From: Lachnospiraceae bacterium
GTDB taxonomy: Bacteria > Bacillota > Clostridia > Lachnospirales > Lachnospiraceae
Reading direction: 5' to 3'
DNA: 64,000 nucleotides
Assembly (NCBI GenBank): GCA_028689585.1
Contig: JAQVCW010000004.1
Span: 96,373 to 160,372, forward strand
A program made the position numbers and the translations under genes. The stretch's first letter is position 1. Each line of letters begins with the position of its first letter. The notes beneath the pieces are model-generated. The model searched no databases. It was not told the DNA's origin and was given only the letters and a program-made list of their open reading frames with translations. Shown piece after piece: positions 34,124-43,259 of this stretch.

Positions 34124-35233
34124 ATGAAACTGAGAAAAATCACAGCAATCACACTGGCAGGTGCAATGGCAGCAGCCACACTCGGAATGACTGCAATGGC
34201 AGCGGACACTGACTGGAAGAGCTTTAAGATTGATCCGGCACAGATACCACAGGAAAAACTGGATACTACAATTTCTGTAGCATGTTCTATCCGCGGACTG
34301 GAAAATCCGTACATCAATACCATTAAAGTTGGTATGGAAATGTTCTGCGAATACCTGGACAGCATTGGACAGAAGTATGAAATGCAGGTTCTGGATTCCG
34401 GCGGCTCCAATGACACTGAGATCAACAACATGAAACAGTTTGCAGCAAAAGCAAACGGAAATGCAATCGCATATTCAGATCCTAATGAGTCTGCTATCTG
34501 TACTTCACTGGTAGAAGCTATGGCTGAGTCAGGCGGATACATCGGAACCGCATGGAACCGTGAAGAAGAAGACACCGTAGAAGATTATAATCCAAACTGG
34601 GTTATCCATACTTCTCCGGATAACGTAGCAAATGGTAAAGCAATTGCCAGCGCTCTGTTTGATCAGATGGGCGGCAAAGGACAGATCCTTGTAGTAGAAG
34701 GCATGCTTGGTAATACGGCAAACAACGATCGTGTCAAAGGTCTGGAAGAGGCTCTGGCAGAATATCCTGACATTGAAGTAGCAGCACAGGATACCGCAAA
34801 CTGGGCAACCGCAGATGCACTGACACTGGTTGAGACATGGCTGAATCAGTATCCGGATGTTGGCGGTATCTGGTGTGCAAATGATAATATGGCTACCGGC
34901 GCTATGCAGGCTCTGGAAAATGCAGGACTGTTAGGCAAGGTTGGTGTTGTAGGTATCGATGCAAACAACGACGTAGTAGATGCAATTAAAGCTGGCAACG
35001 CTACTGCAACAGTTTCCTCCAACGGTTACCTTCAGGGTGGTTACACACTGGCTATCTGCTACGCAGCATGGGCAGGACTGATCGATCCGGAAGAACTTCC
35101 TCTGGAATACAGAGAATTTGCTACCCCGGCAACTGTAATTACCTCTGAGAACGTAGATGAGTATATTGCTAGCTACATTGACGCAACTCCAGAATTTGAC
35201 TTCTCTGAAATCTTCTGGTGCAAGGCTGACTAA
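34124..35233 (+). CDS. Sugar ABC transporter substrate-binding protein
   Basis: A 369-residue Peripla_BP_4-type receptor with a Sec signal (MKLRKITAITLAGAMAAATL) and probable AMA-AD cleavage; no lipobox cysteine. The body contains IWCANDNMATGAMQAL and VVGIDANNDVVDAI, typical of ribose/galactose-type receptors. I chose the ATG at 34124 after GGGAGG; a TTG 15 bases upstream overlaps that site. It is the first gene of the third CUT2 operon. Confidence 0.88.
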   Translation: MKLRKITAITLAGAMAAATLGMTAMAADTDWKSFKIDPAQIPQEKLDTTISVACSIRGLENPYINTIKVGMEMFCEYLDSIGQKYEMQVLDSGGSNDTEINNMKQFAAKANGNAIAYSDPNESAICTSLVEAMAESGGYIGTAWNREEEDTVEDYNPNWVIHTSPDNVANGKAIASALFDQMGGKGQILVVEGMLGNTANNDRVKGLEEALAEYPDIEVAAQDTANWATADALTLVETWLNQYPDVGGIWCANDNMATGAMQALENAGLLGKVGVVGIDANNDVVDAIKAGNATATVSSNGYLQGGYTLAICYAAWAGLIDPEELPLEYREFATPATVITSENVDEYIASYIDATPEFDFSEIFWCKAD

Positions 35234-35276
35234 GCAGCAATCGGATAAAATGATAGGACCGTGCAGGTTGCATTTG

Positions 35277-35301
35277 TGGGGATGGAGTTAATCCATCCCC
35301 A
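35277..35301 (+). promoter_or_regulatory. Intercistronic hairpin after the receptor gene
   Basis: TGGGGATGGA and TCCATCCCCA form a perfect 10-pair stem with a 5-base loop. There is no T-tract, so it more likely protects the receptor mRNA 3' end than stops transcription. Confidence 0.65.
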
Positions 35302-35345
35302 TAATAAGCTGAAAAGTCAAAATTATTAATGATTGGAGACAAGGT

Positions 35346-36365
35346 ATGGCAAAAGAAAATCAGGCGGCCTTAACGATTCAAGAGGAATTTGCCAAGAAGA
35401 TTAAGGCTGAAAATAGAAGAGAAAAAGTAATCAGATGGGCGCCGGTACTGGTGCTGGTGGCATTAATTATCTTTTTTACCATCGCACGGGGAACTGCATT
35501 TGCGTCTGTCAGCAATTTAGTTGCAGTGTTGAATCAGTGGTCAATACCGCTGCTGGTTGCTTTGGGACTGACTTTTGTTATTATGCTGGGCAGTATTGAT
35601 CTGTCCATTGATGGAACCGTAGGTATGGCAGGTTCCATTGCATCTGTTTTGGTTATGAATACGTTAAATGGCAACAACTTTGGTATTTTTGGTATTATCG
35701 CTGCTATATTATGCAGCGTGGCAGTTGGTTTCGTGATCGGTCTGATCCATGTAAAGCTGAAGGTTCCTTCTTTTATGGTGACCTTCGCATTTCAGAATAT
35801 CTGTATCGGTATTGCCTACATTACATACAGCGGGACTCCTGCAACCGTTATGGATCCCCTTTTGAAGGCTCTGCCGAAGGCATCTTTTCTGGGAATTCCT
35901 TTTATTACATGGGTAGCTCTTATTATGCTTGCTCTCTGCATCTACATCCAGGAATTCACTCCATTCGGACGTCATATCTATGCGGTGGGTACGGATGAGA
36001 CCATTCCAAGATCGGTTGGTATCAATGTAGATTTAGTTAAGATAAAGGTGTTTACATTTGCCGGTTTCCTCTTTGGCGTAGCGGGTGTGGTAGGCATGAT
36101 ACGTCTTGGACAGGGACAGGCGGGCATCGGAAAAGATTTAATGTTTCCTGCACAGGCAGCGGTGGTAATTGGCGGAACCTCTCTTGCAGGCGGCAAAGGC
36201 GGCGTGATCAATACGGTAGTTGGTACTCTGATTATGACAGTCTTGATCAATGGTCTGACCATGATGGGCGTAGATCCTAACATCAAGACCGGTATCCAGG
36301 GAATTATTATCCTGGTTGCAGTAATCCTGACAATTAAACGTGGAGCGACCGTTATTTCCAAATAA
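35346..36365 (+). CDS. CUT2 sugar ABC transporter permease 1
   Basis: A 339-residue BPD_transp_2 permease with a cytoplasmic charged N-terminus, about eight to ten membrane segments, MLGSIDLSIDGTVGMAG near residue 80, and VVIGGTSLAGGKGGVINT late in the chain. GGAGAC precedes the ATG. It likely pairs with the permease at 37930. Confidence 0.9.
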   Translation: MAKENQAALTIQEEFAKKIKAENRREKVIRWAPVLVLVALIIFFTIARGTAFASVSNLVAVLNQWSIPLLVALGLTFVIMLGSIDLSIDGTVGMAGSIASVLVMNTLNGNNFGIFGIIAAILCSVAVGFVIGLIHVKLKVPSFMVTFAFQNICIGIAYITYSGTPATVMDPLLKALPKASFLGIPFITWVALIMLALCIYIQEFTPFGRHIYAVGTDETIPRSVGINVDLVKIKVFTFAGFLFGVAGVVGMIRLGQGQAGIGKDLMFPAQAAVVIGGTSLAGGKGGVINTVVGTLIMTVLINGLTMMGVDPNIKTGIQGIIILVAVILTIKRGATVISK

Positions 36366-36386
36366 ATGCGCTGGAGGAGAAGATAA

Positions 36387-37916
36387 ATGGATAAAAAATT
36401 ACTTTTTAGCGCCAAAAACATAACAAAATCATTTTATGGAACACAGGCTTTAAAAGGTGTTGATCTGGATATTTATGAAGGTGAAGTAGTAGGACTGATT
36501 GGAGAAAACGGCGCGGGAAAATCCACTCTTCTGAAAATCATTATCGGCGTGCAGCCGCAGACTTCCGGAGAGATGACCATGCATGGAAAGCCATTTGCAC
36601 CGGCAGATCCCATGGCAGCAAACAAAGAAGGGATTGGCATGGTGTTTCAGGAACAGTCCCTGATCGTCAATCTTTCTGTAGGACAGAACCTTTTCTTTGG
36701 ACATGAAAAAGATTTTAAAAATATGGGATTTGTAAACTGGGGAAAAATGTACGAGGAATCCAGAAAAGTTCTGGAAGAAGTAAACTGCGGTTACATTAAC
36801 CCGAAAAAGAAGGTCATCGACCTGAACTTCGCAACCCGACAGATGGTGGAGATCGCAAAAGTAGTTAACCTGACAAAAACAGGGCATGACGATCAGAAAT
36901 GTCTGATTCTGTTGGATGAGCCGACTTCGGTTCTGAATGAAGCAGAGGTGCAGAACCTGTTCACAGAGGTTCGCAAGCTGACGGCGAAGGGACATTCGGT
37001 TGTGTTTGTATCCCATCGTCTGGATGAGGTGCTGAACATTTCTGACCGGGTATATATCTATAAGGATGGCGAAAATGCCGGAAATATGAACATCCAGGAA
37101 GCAACAGAGGACAAACTGTACGCGGCCATGGTTGGACATGGAACCACCACAGAGTATTATCATCAGTCAGAGCAGAAAAAGGCTCAGGCAGAAGTGGTTC
37201 TGGAGGCAAAAGATCTGGGACTGGCCGGGGTATTCAAGCACTGTGATGTGAAGCTGCATAAGGGCGAGATCCTTGGCATCTGCGGCGTGGTAGGATCCGG
37301 AAAAGAGGAGATCTGTTCCGTAATCTGCGGAGATGAAAAGCCTACCTCCGGTGAATTGTATGTGAAAAATAAGAAAACGAACTACAGCAGTCCTGCACAG
37401 GCTCTGGCAGACGGCATTCTGATGATACCGAAGGAGCGGCATGCAGAAGGTATCGTGCGTAACCTTTCGGTAGCGGAGAATATGGCATTGTCCAATGCCC
37501 CTCTTTTAGCGGAACACGGTATCGTATCGGTGAAAAAAGTAAATGCACAGGCGGATGAATGGATTGGCAAGCTGCGCATTAAGACCAGCGGAAGAGATGC
37601 CGAATTAATCTCCCTTTCCGGAGGAAACCAGCAGAAGGTGGTATTTGCAAGAGCACTGGCGTCGGAGGCCGATATTATTATACTGAATCATCCCACACGA
37701 GGCGTTGATGTAGGTGCGAAAGAAGAAATCTATGCTCTTACCCGTGAAGTTGTGGCACAGGGAAAATCAGTTATCCTGCTGGGTGATACACTGGATGAAT
37801 GCATTGGAATGAGTAACCGTGTTATCGTGATGAAGGATGGTCTGATCACCGGTGAATTCCAGGCGGATGCCGGCGAAAAGCCAAGTCAGGTCAGCATAGT
37901 TACGCTAATGATGTAG
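36387..37916 (+). CDS. CUT2 sugar ABC transporter ATP-binding protein with degenerate second site
   Basis: A 509-residue tandem ATPase. Half one is canonical: GENGAGKST and LLDEPTSVLN. In half two, Walker A reads GVVGSGKEE, lacking the Ser/Thr after Lys, and Walker B reads IILNHPTRGVDVG, with Asn-His replacing the catalytic Asp-Glu; the signature LSGGNQQK is intact. One composite site should therefore hydrolyse ATP and the other should be inactive or structural. GGAGGAG precedes the start. Confidence 0.9.
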   Translation: MDKKLLFSAKNITKSFYGTQALKGVDLDIYEGEVVGLIGENGAGKSTLLKIIIGVQPQTSGEMTMHGKPFAPADPMAANKEGIGMVFQEQSLIVNLSVGQNLFFGHEKDFKNMGFVNWGKMYEESRKVLEEVNCGYINPKKKVIDLNFATRQMVEIAKVVNLTKTGHDDQKCLILLDEPTSVLNEAEVQNLFTEVRKLTAKGHSVVFVSHRLDEVLNISDRVYIYKDGENAGNMNIQEATEDKLYAAMVGHGTTTEYYHQSEQKKAQAEVVLEAKDLGLAGVFKHCDVKLHKGEILGICGVVGSGKEEICSVICGDEKPTSGELYVKNKKTNYSSPAQALADGILMIPKERHAEGIVRNLSVAENMALSNAPLLAEHGIVSVKKVNAQADEWIGKLRIKTSGRDAELISLSGGNQQKVVFARALASEADIIILNHPTRGVDVGAKEEIYALTREVVAQGKSVILLGDTLDECIGMSNRVIVMKDGLITGEFQADAGEKPSQVSIVTLMM

Positions 37917-37929
37917 GGAGGATAGGCAT

Positions 37930-38931
37930 ATGGAAAAGACTAAGACTGTGGCAGCTAAACCAGACTGGAAAAAAATCATAATGAAAAATTACAGTGTGCT
38001 GGTTGTCATTCTGATGATTATTATATTTACTGTTATGGAGCCGAATTTCCTGAATTCCATGAATATTGTCAACCTGTTAAGTGACTCGGCACCGCTGATG
38101 ATCATGGCAGCAGGCATGACGCCGATTTTGATCTTAGGTTCTATCGACCTTTCCCTTGGATCCATGTGTTCCGTGGCGAATGTGCTGATGCTGGCAATCA
38201 TGCTTGGCATGAAGGATTCAATATCCAGCCCGGTTCTGATCTTTATTCTGGCGTTGGTGATCACCCTGGCAGCAGGTGTGGCGGGCGGAATTATTCTGGG
38301 ACTCATTCATGTAAAACTGAAGGTTCCGTCCTTTATTGCATCCCTGGCTTTTATGTCAGTATGGGATTCTGTAGCACTGATGATTACCAGTTCTCCGGTA
38401 AAATTGCCAAAAGCATTGAAAATGACGGCGGATTGGTATAAAATACAAATTGGGCCGATCGGTTTACCGCTGATTTTGGCTATTCTGGTAATTCTTCTTT
38501 ATCATTTTGTATTAACAAGAACTGCTTTTGGACGAGGGATCTTTGCAATTGGCGGAAATGAACGGTCTGCCAGAATCGCAGGTATCAAGGTTGATCTGTA
38601 CAAGGTTATTGTATTTGCCATGAATGGTTTCTGCGCTGCACTTGGCGCTATGTTCCTTTTGGTGAAGGCAAAGAGCTCAGCTCCTACGGTAGGAGAGTCC
38701 TTTACACTGATGGTTATTTCAGCCGTTGTAGCAGGCGGAACTTCTCTTGTGGGAGGTTCGGGAAGCCTTTTGAAATCCATCGTGGGTGTTTTCATCATAT
38801 CAATCATCAAAAATGGTATGAATATGGTCGGCGTCAATGTTTACTGGCAGAAGGTAGTATATGGCATCATTATTTTGCTTGCAGTAGCTATTTCGGTTGA
38901 CCGTACATCACGAAGCAGGATCGTAAAATAG
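37930..38931 (+). CDS. CUT2 sugar ABC transporter permease 2
   Basis: A 333-residue BPD_transp_2 permease with LILGSIDLSLGSMCSVAN near residue 60 and VVAGGTSLVGGSGSLLKS late in the protein. GGGAGG lies upstream, with a 13-base gap after the ATPase. It forms the likely heterodimer with 35346-36365. Confidence 0.9.
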   Translation: MEKTKTVAAKPDWKKIIMKNYSVLVVILMIIIFTVMEPNFLNSMNIVNLLSDSAPLMIMAAGMTPILILGSIDLSLGSMCSVANVLMLAIMLGMKDSISSPVLIFILALVITLAAGVAGGIILGLIHVKLKVPSFIASLAFMSVWDSVALMITSSPVKLPKALKMTADWYKIQIGPIGLPLILAILVILLYHFVLTRTAFGRGIFAIGGNERSARIAGIKVDLYKVIVFAMNGFCAALGAMFLLVKAKSSAPTVGESFTLMVISAVVAGGTSLVGGSGSLLKSIVGVFIISIIKNGMNMVGVNVYWQKVVYGIIILLAVAISVDRTSRSRIVK

Positions 38932-38948
38932 AAAAGGAGAGGAAGATT

Positions 38949-39944
38949 ATGCAGACTTCTAAGTTATTTATGATTTTACCAGATTATATCTGTACTCCGG
39001 ATGGCCTGGAACCGGACGAAGAGACGGGCGAACTGATTTTGGCCTGCCCGAACTTTGCTGATTTGTCCATGCCAAGCTGTATCTGCCGTATCGACAAGGA
39101 TAAAAATATCCGAAAATGGTTTGATGTACCCCTGAATGAAAAAACAAACGAGGCAAGAGCAATGGGTATTGCTTTTGGACCGGATCGTGACTTATATATC
39201 GTAGACAACCAGGGTTGGCTGGGAGACAGACCGGATCTGCAGTTCCAGGGAAGAATCATCCGTGTGCGCATGGATGGGGACAAGATTGTAAAGGTGACCA
39301 CCGTCGCGGACGGAATGGAACACCCCAACGGACTGCGTATCAAGGGAGATTATATGTATGTGACTCAGAGCACGCTGAGTAAGGTGCCGGGACCGGATGG
39401 GAAGCTGATGAGCTGTGTTTATCGTTTCCATCTGGATGATGAGAATATTCATATAACAAATACTCTGGAAGACAAAAATATCATTGCTACATTTGTAACA
39501 AAGAATCCACGATGCCAGTACGGTGTGGATGGAATTATATTTGATAAAGCCGGTAATTTATATATTGGTAATTTTGGTGATGGTGAAATTTATAAACTTA
39601 CATTCGATGAAGAAGGTAATGTACTTACAAATGAGCCGTGGGCAAAAAATCCGGAGCAGTTAAAGTCCACCGATGGAATGACAATGGATCAGTATGGCAA
39701 TATTTATATTGCAGATTTCAGCGCCAATGCCATTGGAAAAGTAAGTCCGACAGGAGAGGTGACCCGCCTTGCGGTGAGCCCTGATACGGATGGACTGCAT
39801 GGAGAACTGGATCAGCCGGGAGAACCCTGTGTCTGGGGAGATGATATTATAATATCGTGCTTTGATTTAGTGACAGATGATGACAAGGTAAATACGGCTC
39901 ACGAGATGCCGGCAACTCTGTGTATGCTGAAGGTTGAGCCGTAA
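38949..39944 (+). CDS. SMP-30/gluconolactonase/LRE-family protein
   Basis: A 331-residue six-bladed beta-propeller of the SMP-30/gluconolactonase group, with blade motifs such as GIAFGPDRDLYIVDN, HPNGLRIKGDYMYVT, GIIFDKAGNLYIGN and GMTMDQYGNIYIADF. No signal peptide, so cytoplasmic. Such enzymes hydrolyse aldonolactones with a divalent metal. It lies between transporter and regulator genes in the third operon. It would be the third candidate lactonase in the window and a different fold from the two PTE-like ones. Confidence 0.8.
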   Translation: MQTSKLFMILPDYICTPDGLEPDEETGELILACPNFADLSMPSCICRIDKDKNIRKWFDVPLNEKTNEARAMGIAFGPDRDLYIVDNQGWLGDRPDLQFQGRIIRVRMDGDKIVKVTTVADGMEHPNGLRIKGDYMYVTQSTLSKVPGPDGKLMSCVYRFHLDDENIHITNTLEDKNIIATFVTKNPRCQYGVDGIIFDKAGNLYIGNFGDGEIYKLTFDEEGNVLTNEPWAKNPEQLKSTDGMTMDQYGNIYIADFSANAIGKVSPTGEVTRLAVSPDTDGLHGELDQPGEPCVWGDDIIISCFDLVTDDDKVNTAHEMPATLCMLKVEP

Positions 39945-39989
39945 CCGAATATTAATCAGGCGAACAGCCGGGTGCGGAGGAAATATCAT

Positions 39990-40748
39990 ATGCAGTTTGG
40001 AGAGAAAAAATTAGACAAAAATGTGCCTATTCCACTCTATTTTCAGTTGAAAGAGATGGTAGTGGCAGCGATCAAGGAAGGATCCTATCCGAGGGACAGC
40101 CTGCTCCCTACGGAAAAGGAATTCAGTGAGATTTTTGGAATCAGCAGAACGACAGTGCGCCAGGCCATTACGGAACTGGTGCAGGAGGGATGGCTGTATC
40201 GTGTCAAAAGTAAAGGTACTTTTGTATCTACGCCTAAAATCAATCAGGATTTTATCTCCAAGCTGGTGACATTTCCAGAAGAAATGAAACGTTCCGGGAA
40301 AGTTCCGCGTACAGAGGTGCTGGAGCTGAAGACGATTCCGGCCGTGGATGGGATTGCATCCGCTCTGCAGATAGATGTGGGAGCAAAGGTGATTTATCTT
40401 TACCGCAGGCGGTTTGCGGACGAGGAGCCCATCGTAATAGTGGAGACTTATCTTCCCTATGAGGATTGTGCCTTTGTCATGCAGCATGATCTTGAAAAAA
40501 ACTCACTCTATGACGTGATGTCAGAAAAAGAGGAGACAGAAGTATATTGCGTGAAGCGTCAGGTAGAGGCAGTGGAAGCGAAAGCATGCGATACAAAATA
40601 TCTGGATATTAAAAAAGGGAAGCCGGTTCAGCTGTTCCGTTCCCTGGGATATAATGTATATGGAAAACCAGTGGAATATTCCATCGCACGCTATCGCGCA
40701 GACCGTAACAGCTTTGAGGTTACGGTATTTGCTGACCAGAAAAAATAA
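39990..40748 (+). CDS. GntR-family (HutC/UTRA) transcriptional regulator
   Basis: A 252-residue regulator with an N-terminal GntR winged helix (LPTEKEFSEIFGISRTTVRQAI, about 40-62) and a C-terminal UTRA effector domain typical of HutC/PhnF members that sense sugars or sugar phosphates. The ATG at 39990 lies 10 bases after CGGAGG; a GTG 18 bases upstream precedes that site. It is encoded inside the third transporter operon and is the best candidate to bind the shared ATGTAGTAACAT operators. Confidence 0.88.
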   Translation: MQFGEKKLDKNVPIPLYFQLKEMVVAAIKEGSYPRDSLLPTEKEFSEIFGISRTTVRQAITELVQEGWLYRVKSKGTFVSTPKINQDFISKLVTFPEEMKRSGKVPRTEVLELKTIPAVDGIASALQIDVGAKVIYLYRRRFADEEPIVIVETYLPYEDCAFVMQHDLEKNSLYDVMSEKEETEVYCVKRQVEAVEAKACDTKYLDIKKGKPVQLFRSLGYNVYGKPVEYSIARYRADRNSFEVTVFADQKK

Positions 40749-40786
40749 GAAGCCTGATGCTGCGTTAAGCAGGAGGACATGATCAA

Positions 40787-42304
40787 ATGAAACAGTATAT
40801 TTTAGCTCATGATTTAGGAACATCCGGGAATAAGGCCAGTCTCTTTACGACAGACGGAAAGCTGGTGGGCAGCCAGGTGTTTGCCTATGATGTTCATTAT
40901 TTTAACAGTACCTGGGCAGAACAGGATGCACAGGACTGGTGGAATGCCGTATGCATTACCAGCAAGAACCTGATTGCGGCCACCGGCATCAAACCGGAGG
41001 AAATCGGAGCGGTCAGCTTCAGCGGACAGATGATGGGCTGTCTGTGTGTGGACCGGCAGGGAAACCCTCTCCGCAAATCCATTATCTGGGCGGATCAGCG
41101 GGCGCAGGCTCAGGCGGCTATGATCGAGCAGCATATCAGCCAGCAGGATTTTTATCATATTGTGGGGCATCGGAATACCGCTTCCTACGGTGTGCAGAAG
41201 CTGATGTGGGTGAGAGACAATGAACCGGATATTTATGAACAGACCTATAAGACCTTAAATGCCAAAGACTATATTGTCTTCCGCCTGACCGGAAAGTTCT
41301 ATACCGAGTATTCAGACGGGAACAGCATGGGATGTTTTGATCTGAACCATCTGAAATGGTCAGAGGAACTGATTTCCTATGCGGATATCGACGGAGACAA
41401 GCTGCCGGAATTAAAACCTTCTACTTTTATGGCCGGAGGTGTGACAGAAGAAGCATCCAAAGAGACAGGACTGGCGGTGGGAACTCCGGTAGTGCTGGGT
41501 GCAGGCGATGGCGTGACTGCCAATGTAGGTGCGGGATCGATTGAACCGGGAAAGACCTACAGTTGTATGGGCACTTCCGCATGGATCACCACCACCACGG
41601 AAAAGCCGATCTATGATCCACAGATGCGTTCTGTGACCTGGGCACATGCGGTTCCCGGACTTTACGCTCCCAATGGAACGATGCAGACAGCAGGCGGCGC
41701 CTATAGCTGGCTGAAAAACACCATCTGTCAGAGAGAAGCCCTGGAGGCCAAACAGCAGGAAAAGTCAGTCTATGATCTGATCAACGCTGAGATTGAAGCA
41801 AGTCCCGCAGGAGCAAACGGTGTGCTGTTCCTGCCATATCTGCTGGGGGAGAGAGCTCCCCGCTGGAATCACGAAGCAAAGGGCGCTTTCTTAGGTCTGA
41901 AGGCGGAGACAGCAAGAGCGGATATGCTCCGAAGCGTTCTGGAAGGCGTGACCATGAATCTGGCCATTGTCCTGGATATTCTGAAGACACAGGTGGAGAT
42001 TGATGAGATCATGGTAGTAGGCGGAGGAGCCAAAGGAAGAGTATGGCGCCAGATCATGGCGGATGTATATAATACGAAGATTGTGGTTCCTACGGTGCTG
42101 GAGGAAGCCGGTTCCATGGGAGCGGCAGTGATCGGCGGCGTGGGCGCAGGCATTTACAAAGACTTTAAGGCGATTGACAATTTCCTGGAGGTCGCGGACG
42201 TACAGGAGCCGGATCCGGCAGCAGTAAAAGCCTATGGCCCGGTCCGGGAATTGTTTGATGACTGCTATTATGCTCTGGAGAAGGTATTCCCAAAGATGCA
42301 GTAA
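40787..42304 (+). CDS. FGGY-family carbohydrate kinase (xylulokinase-like)
   Basis: A 505-residue FGGY kinase with N-terminal phosphate loop HDLGTSGNKASLF, the catalytic Asp in GAGDGVTANVG, and C-terminal adenine-site segments VGGGAKGRVWRQIMADV. FGGY kinases phosphorylate ketoses or polyols such as xylulose, ribulose or erythritol. With GldA-like and SMP-30-like proteins in the same cluster, the substrate may be a ketose from polyol oxidation. GGAGGAC precedes the ATG. Confidence 0.87.
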   Translation: MKQYILAHDLGTSGNKASLFTTDGKLVGSQVFAYDVHYFNSTWAEQDAQDWWNAVCITSKNLIAATGIKPEEIGAVSFSGQMMGCLCVDRQGNPLRKSIIWADQRAQAQAAMIEQHISQQDFYHIVGHRNTASYGVQKLMWVRDNEPDIYEQTYKTLNAKDYIVFRLTGKFYTEYSDGNSMGCFDLNHLKWSEELISYADIDGDKLPELKPSTFMAGGVTEEASKETGLAVGTPVVLGAGDGVTANVGAGSIEPGKTYSCMGTSAWITTTTEKPIYDPQMRSVTWAHAVPGLYAPNGTMQTAGGAYSWLKNTICQREALEAKQQEKSVYDLINAEIEASPAGANGVLFLPYLLGERAPRWNHEAKGAFLGLKAETARADMLRSVLEGVTMNLAIVLDILKTQVEIDEIMVVGGGAKGRVWRQIMADVYNTKIVVPTVLEEAGSMGAAVIGGVGAGIYKDFKAIDNFLEVADVQEPDPAAVKAYGPVRELFDDCYYALEKVFPKMQ

Positions 42305-42307
42305 AGG

Positions 42308-42382
42308 CAGGCAGAGGTTCACTTGGGATGACGAGGATGAACTGTAAGCTTCGGAGAAACCTGCACCTCAATTTTTTTTATT
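42308..42382 (+). terminator. Terminator after the kinase gene
   Basis: GCAGAGGTTC and GAAACCTGC pair imperfectly and are followed by an eight-T run. It ends the third sugar operon. Confidence 0.6.
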
Positions 42383-42408
42383 CGGTCTGGAAAATCGGTT
42401 CGGTTATG

Positions 42409-42417
42409 TGGTATAAT
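42409..42417 (+). promoter_or_regulatory. Extended -10 promoter of the cytidylate-kinase-like gene
   Basis: TGGTATAAT is a good extended -10. No clear -35 is seen. The 120-base leader holds a short GCATGCA/TGCATG-type hairpin. Confidence 0.5.
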
Positions 42418-42540
42418 AAGTCTAGCTGGCGAAGAGAGCGTATGGCATGCATGCACGAAGTGCATGGGGTGATGTGGTCAAAGAAGGTCAGGGGCTTTTG
42501 ATAACAGCGGAAAAATAACCGGCAGAAGGGAAGGATTCGT

Positions 42541-43155
42541 ATGGCAGAAAACATGATTATTACAATTGGACGTCAGTTTGGCAGCGGCGGCCATGAGGTG
42601 GGCAAGAGGCTGGCCAGTGAACTTGGAATTAAATTATATGATAAAGAGTTATTAAAGCTGGTGGCAGAAGAGAGCGGCATCTGTGAAAAGGTGCTGGAGA
42701 ATTACGATGAGAAGCCGACAAACAGTCTGCTGTATTCGATTGCGATGGACGTGTATCCTTCTATGAATTATGTGGGAGCTTCGATCAATCAGCAGATCTA
42801 TCAGGCACAGTTTGATACGATCAAGAAACTGGAGAATGCCGGGAGCTGCGTTATTGTAGGCCGGGGAGCGGATTATATCCTGCGGGATTACAAAAATCTG
42901 GTGACGGTATTTGTACATGCAGATCTGGCTTACCGCATGAAGCGTGTGGCGGAGTACGAACATATTCCCGAGACGAAAGCCCGGGACATTATTGTGAAAG
43001 CGGATAAAAAACGTGCCAGCTTTTATAATTTCCAGACGGAGAAAAAGTGGGGTGCCGCGTCCAGCTACAACCTGAGCGTGGACAGCAGTGCAATCGGAAT
43101 CGACGGTGCTGTGGAACTGATTAAGACTTTTGCAAAGATGAAAATGGAACACTAG
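42541..43155 (+). CDS. Cytidylate kinase-like family protein
   Basis: A 204-residue P-loop kinase of the cytidylate kinase-like family (PF13189). The nucleotide-binding loop is GRQFGSGGHEVGKRL near residue 10; a later segment CVIVGRGADYIL is typical. It is distinct from Cmk, and its true substrate is not established. GGGAAGGA precedes the ATG. It marks the start of the mainly housekeeping part of the window. Confidence 0.8.
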   Translation: MAENMIITIGRQFGSGGHEVGKRLASELGIKLYDKELLKLVAEESGICEKVLENYDEKPTNSLLYSIAMDVYPSMNYVGASINQQIYQAQFDTIKKLENAGSCVIVGRGADYILRDYKNLVTVFVHADLAYRMKRVAEYEHIPETKARDIIVKADKKRASFYNFQTEKKWGAASSYNLSVDSSAIGIDGAVELIKTFAKMKMEH

Positions 43156-43170
43156 TATTTTGGTTTGTGA

Positions 43171-43209
43171 ATACCCCGGCCGGGTAAACGATAAGGCCGG
43201 GGTATTTTG
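43171..43209 (+). terminator. Rho-independent terminator
   Basis: ATACCCCGGCC (43171-43181) and GGCCGGGGTAT (43195-43205) pair perfectly and end in TTTT. Confidence 0.85.
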
Positions 43210-43259
43210 AAACCGCTGTGACACAGAGTAAATTAAATAATTGGATTGGAGACAACAAA

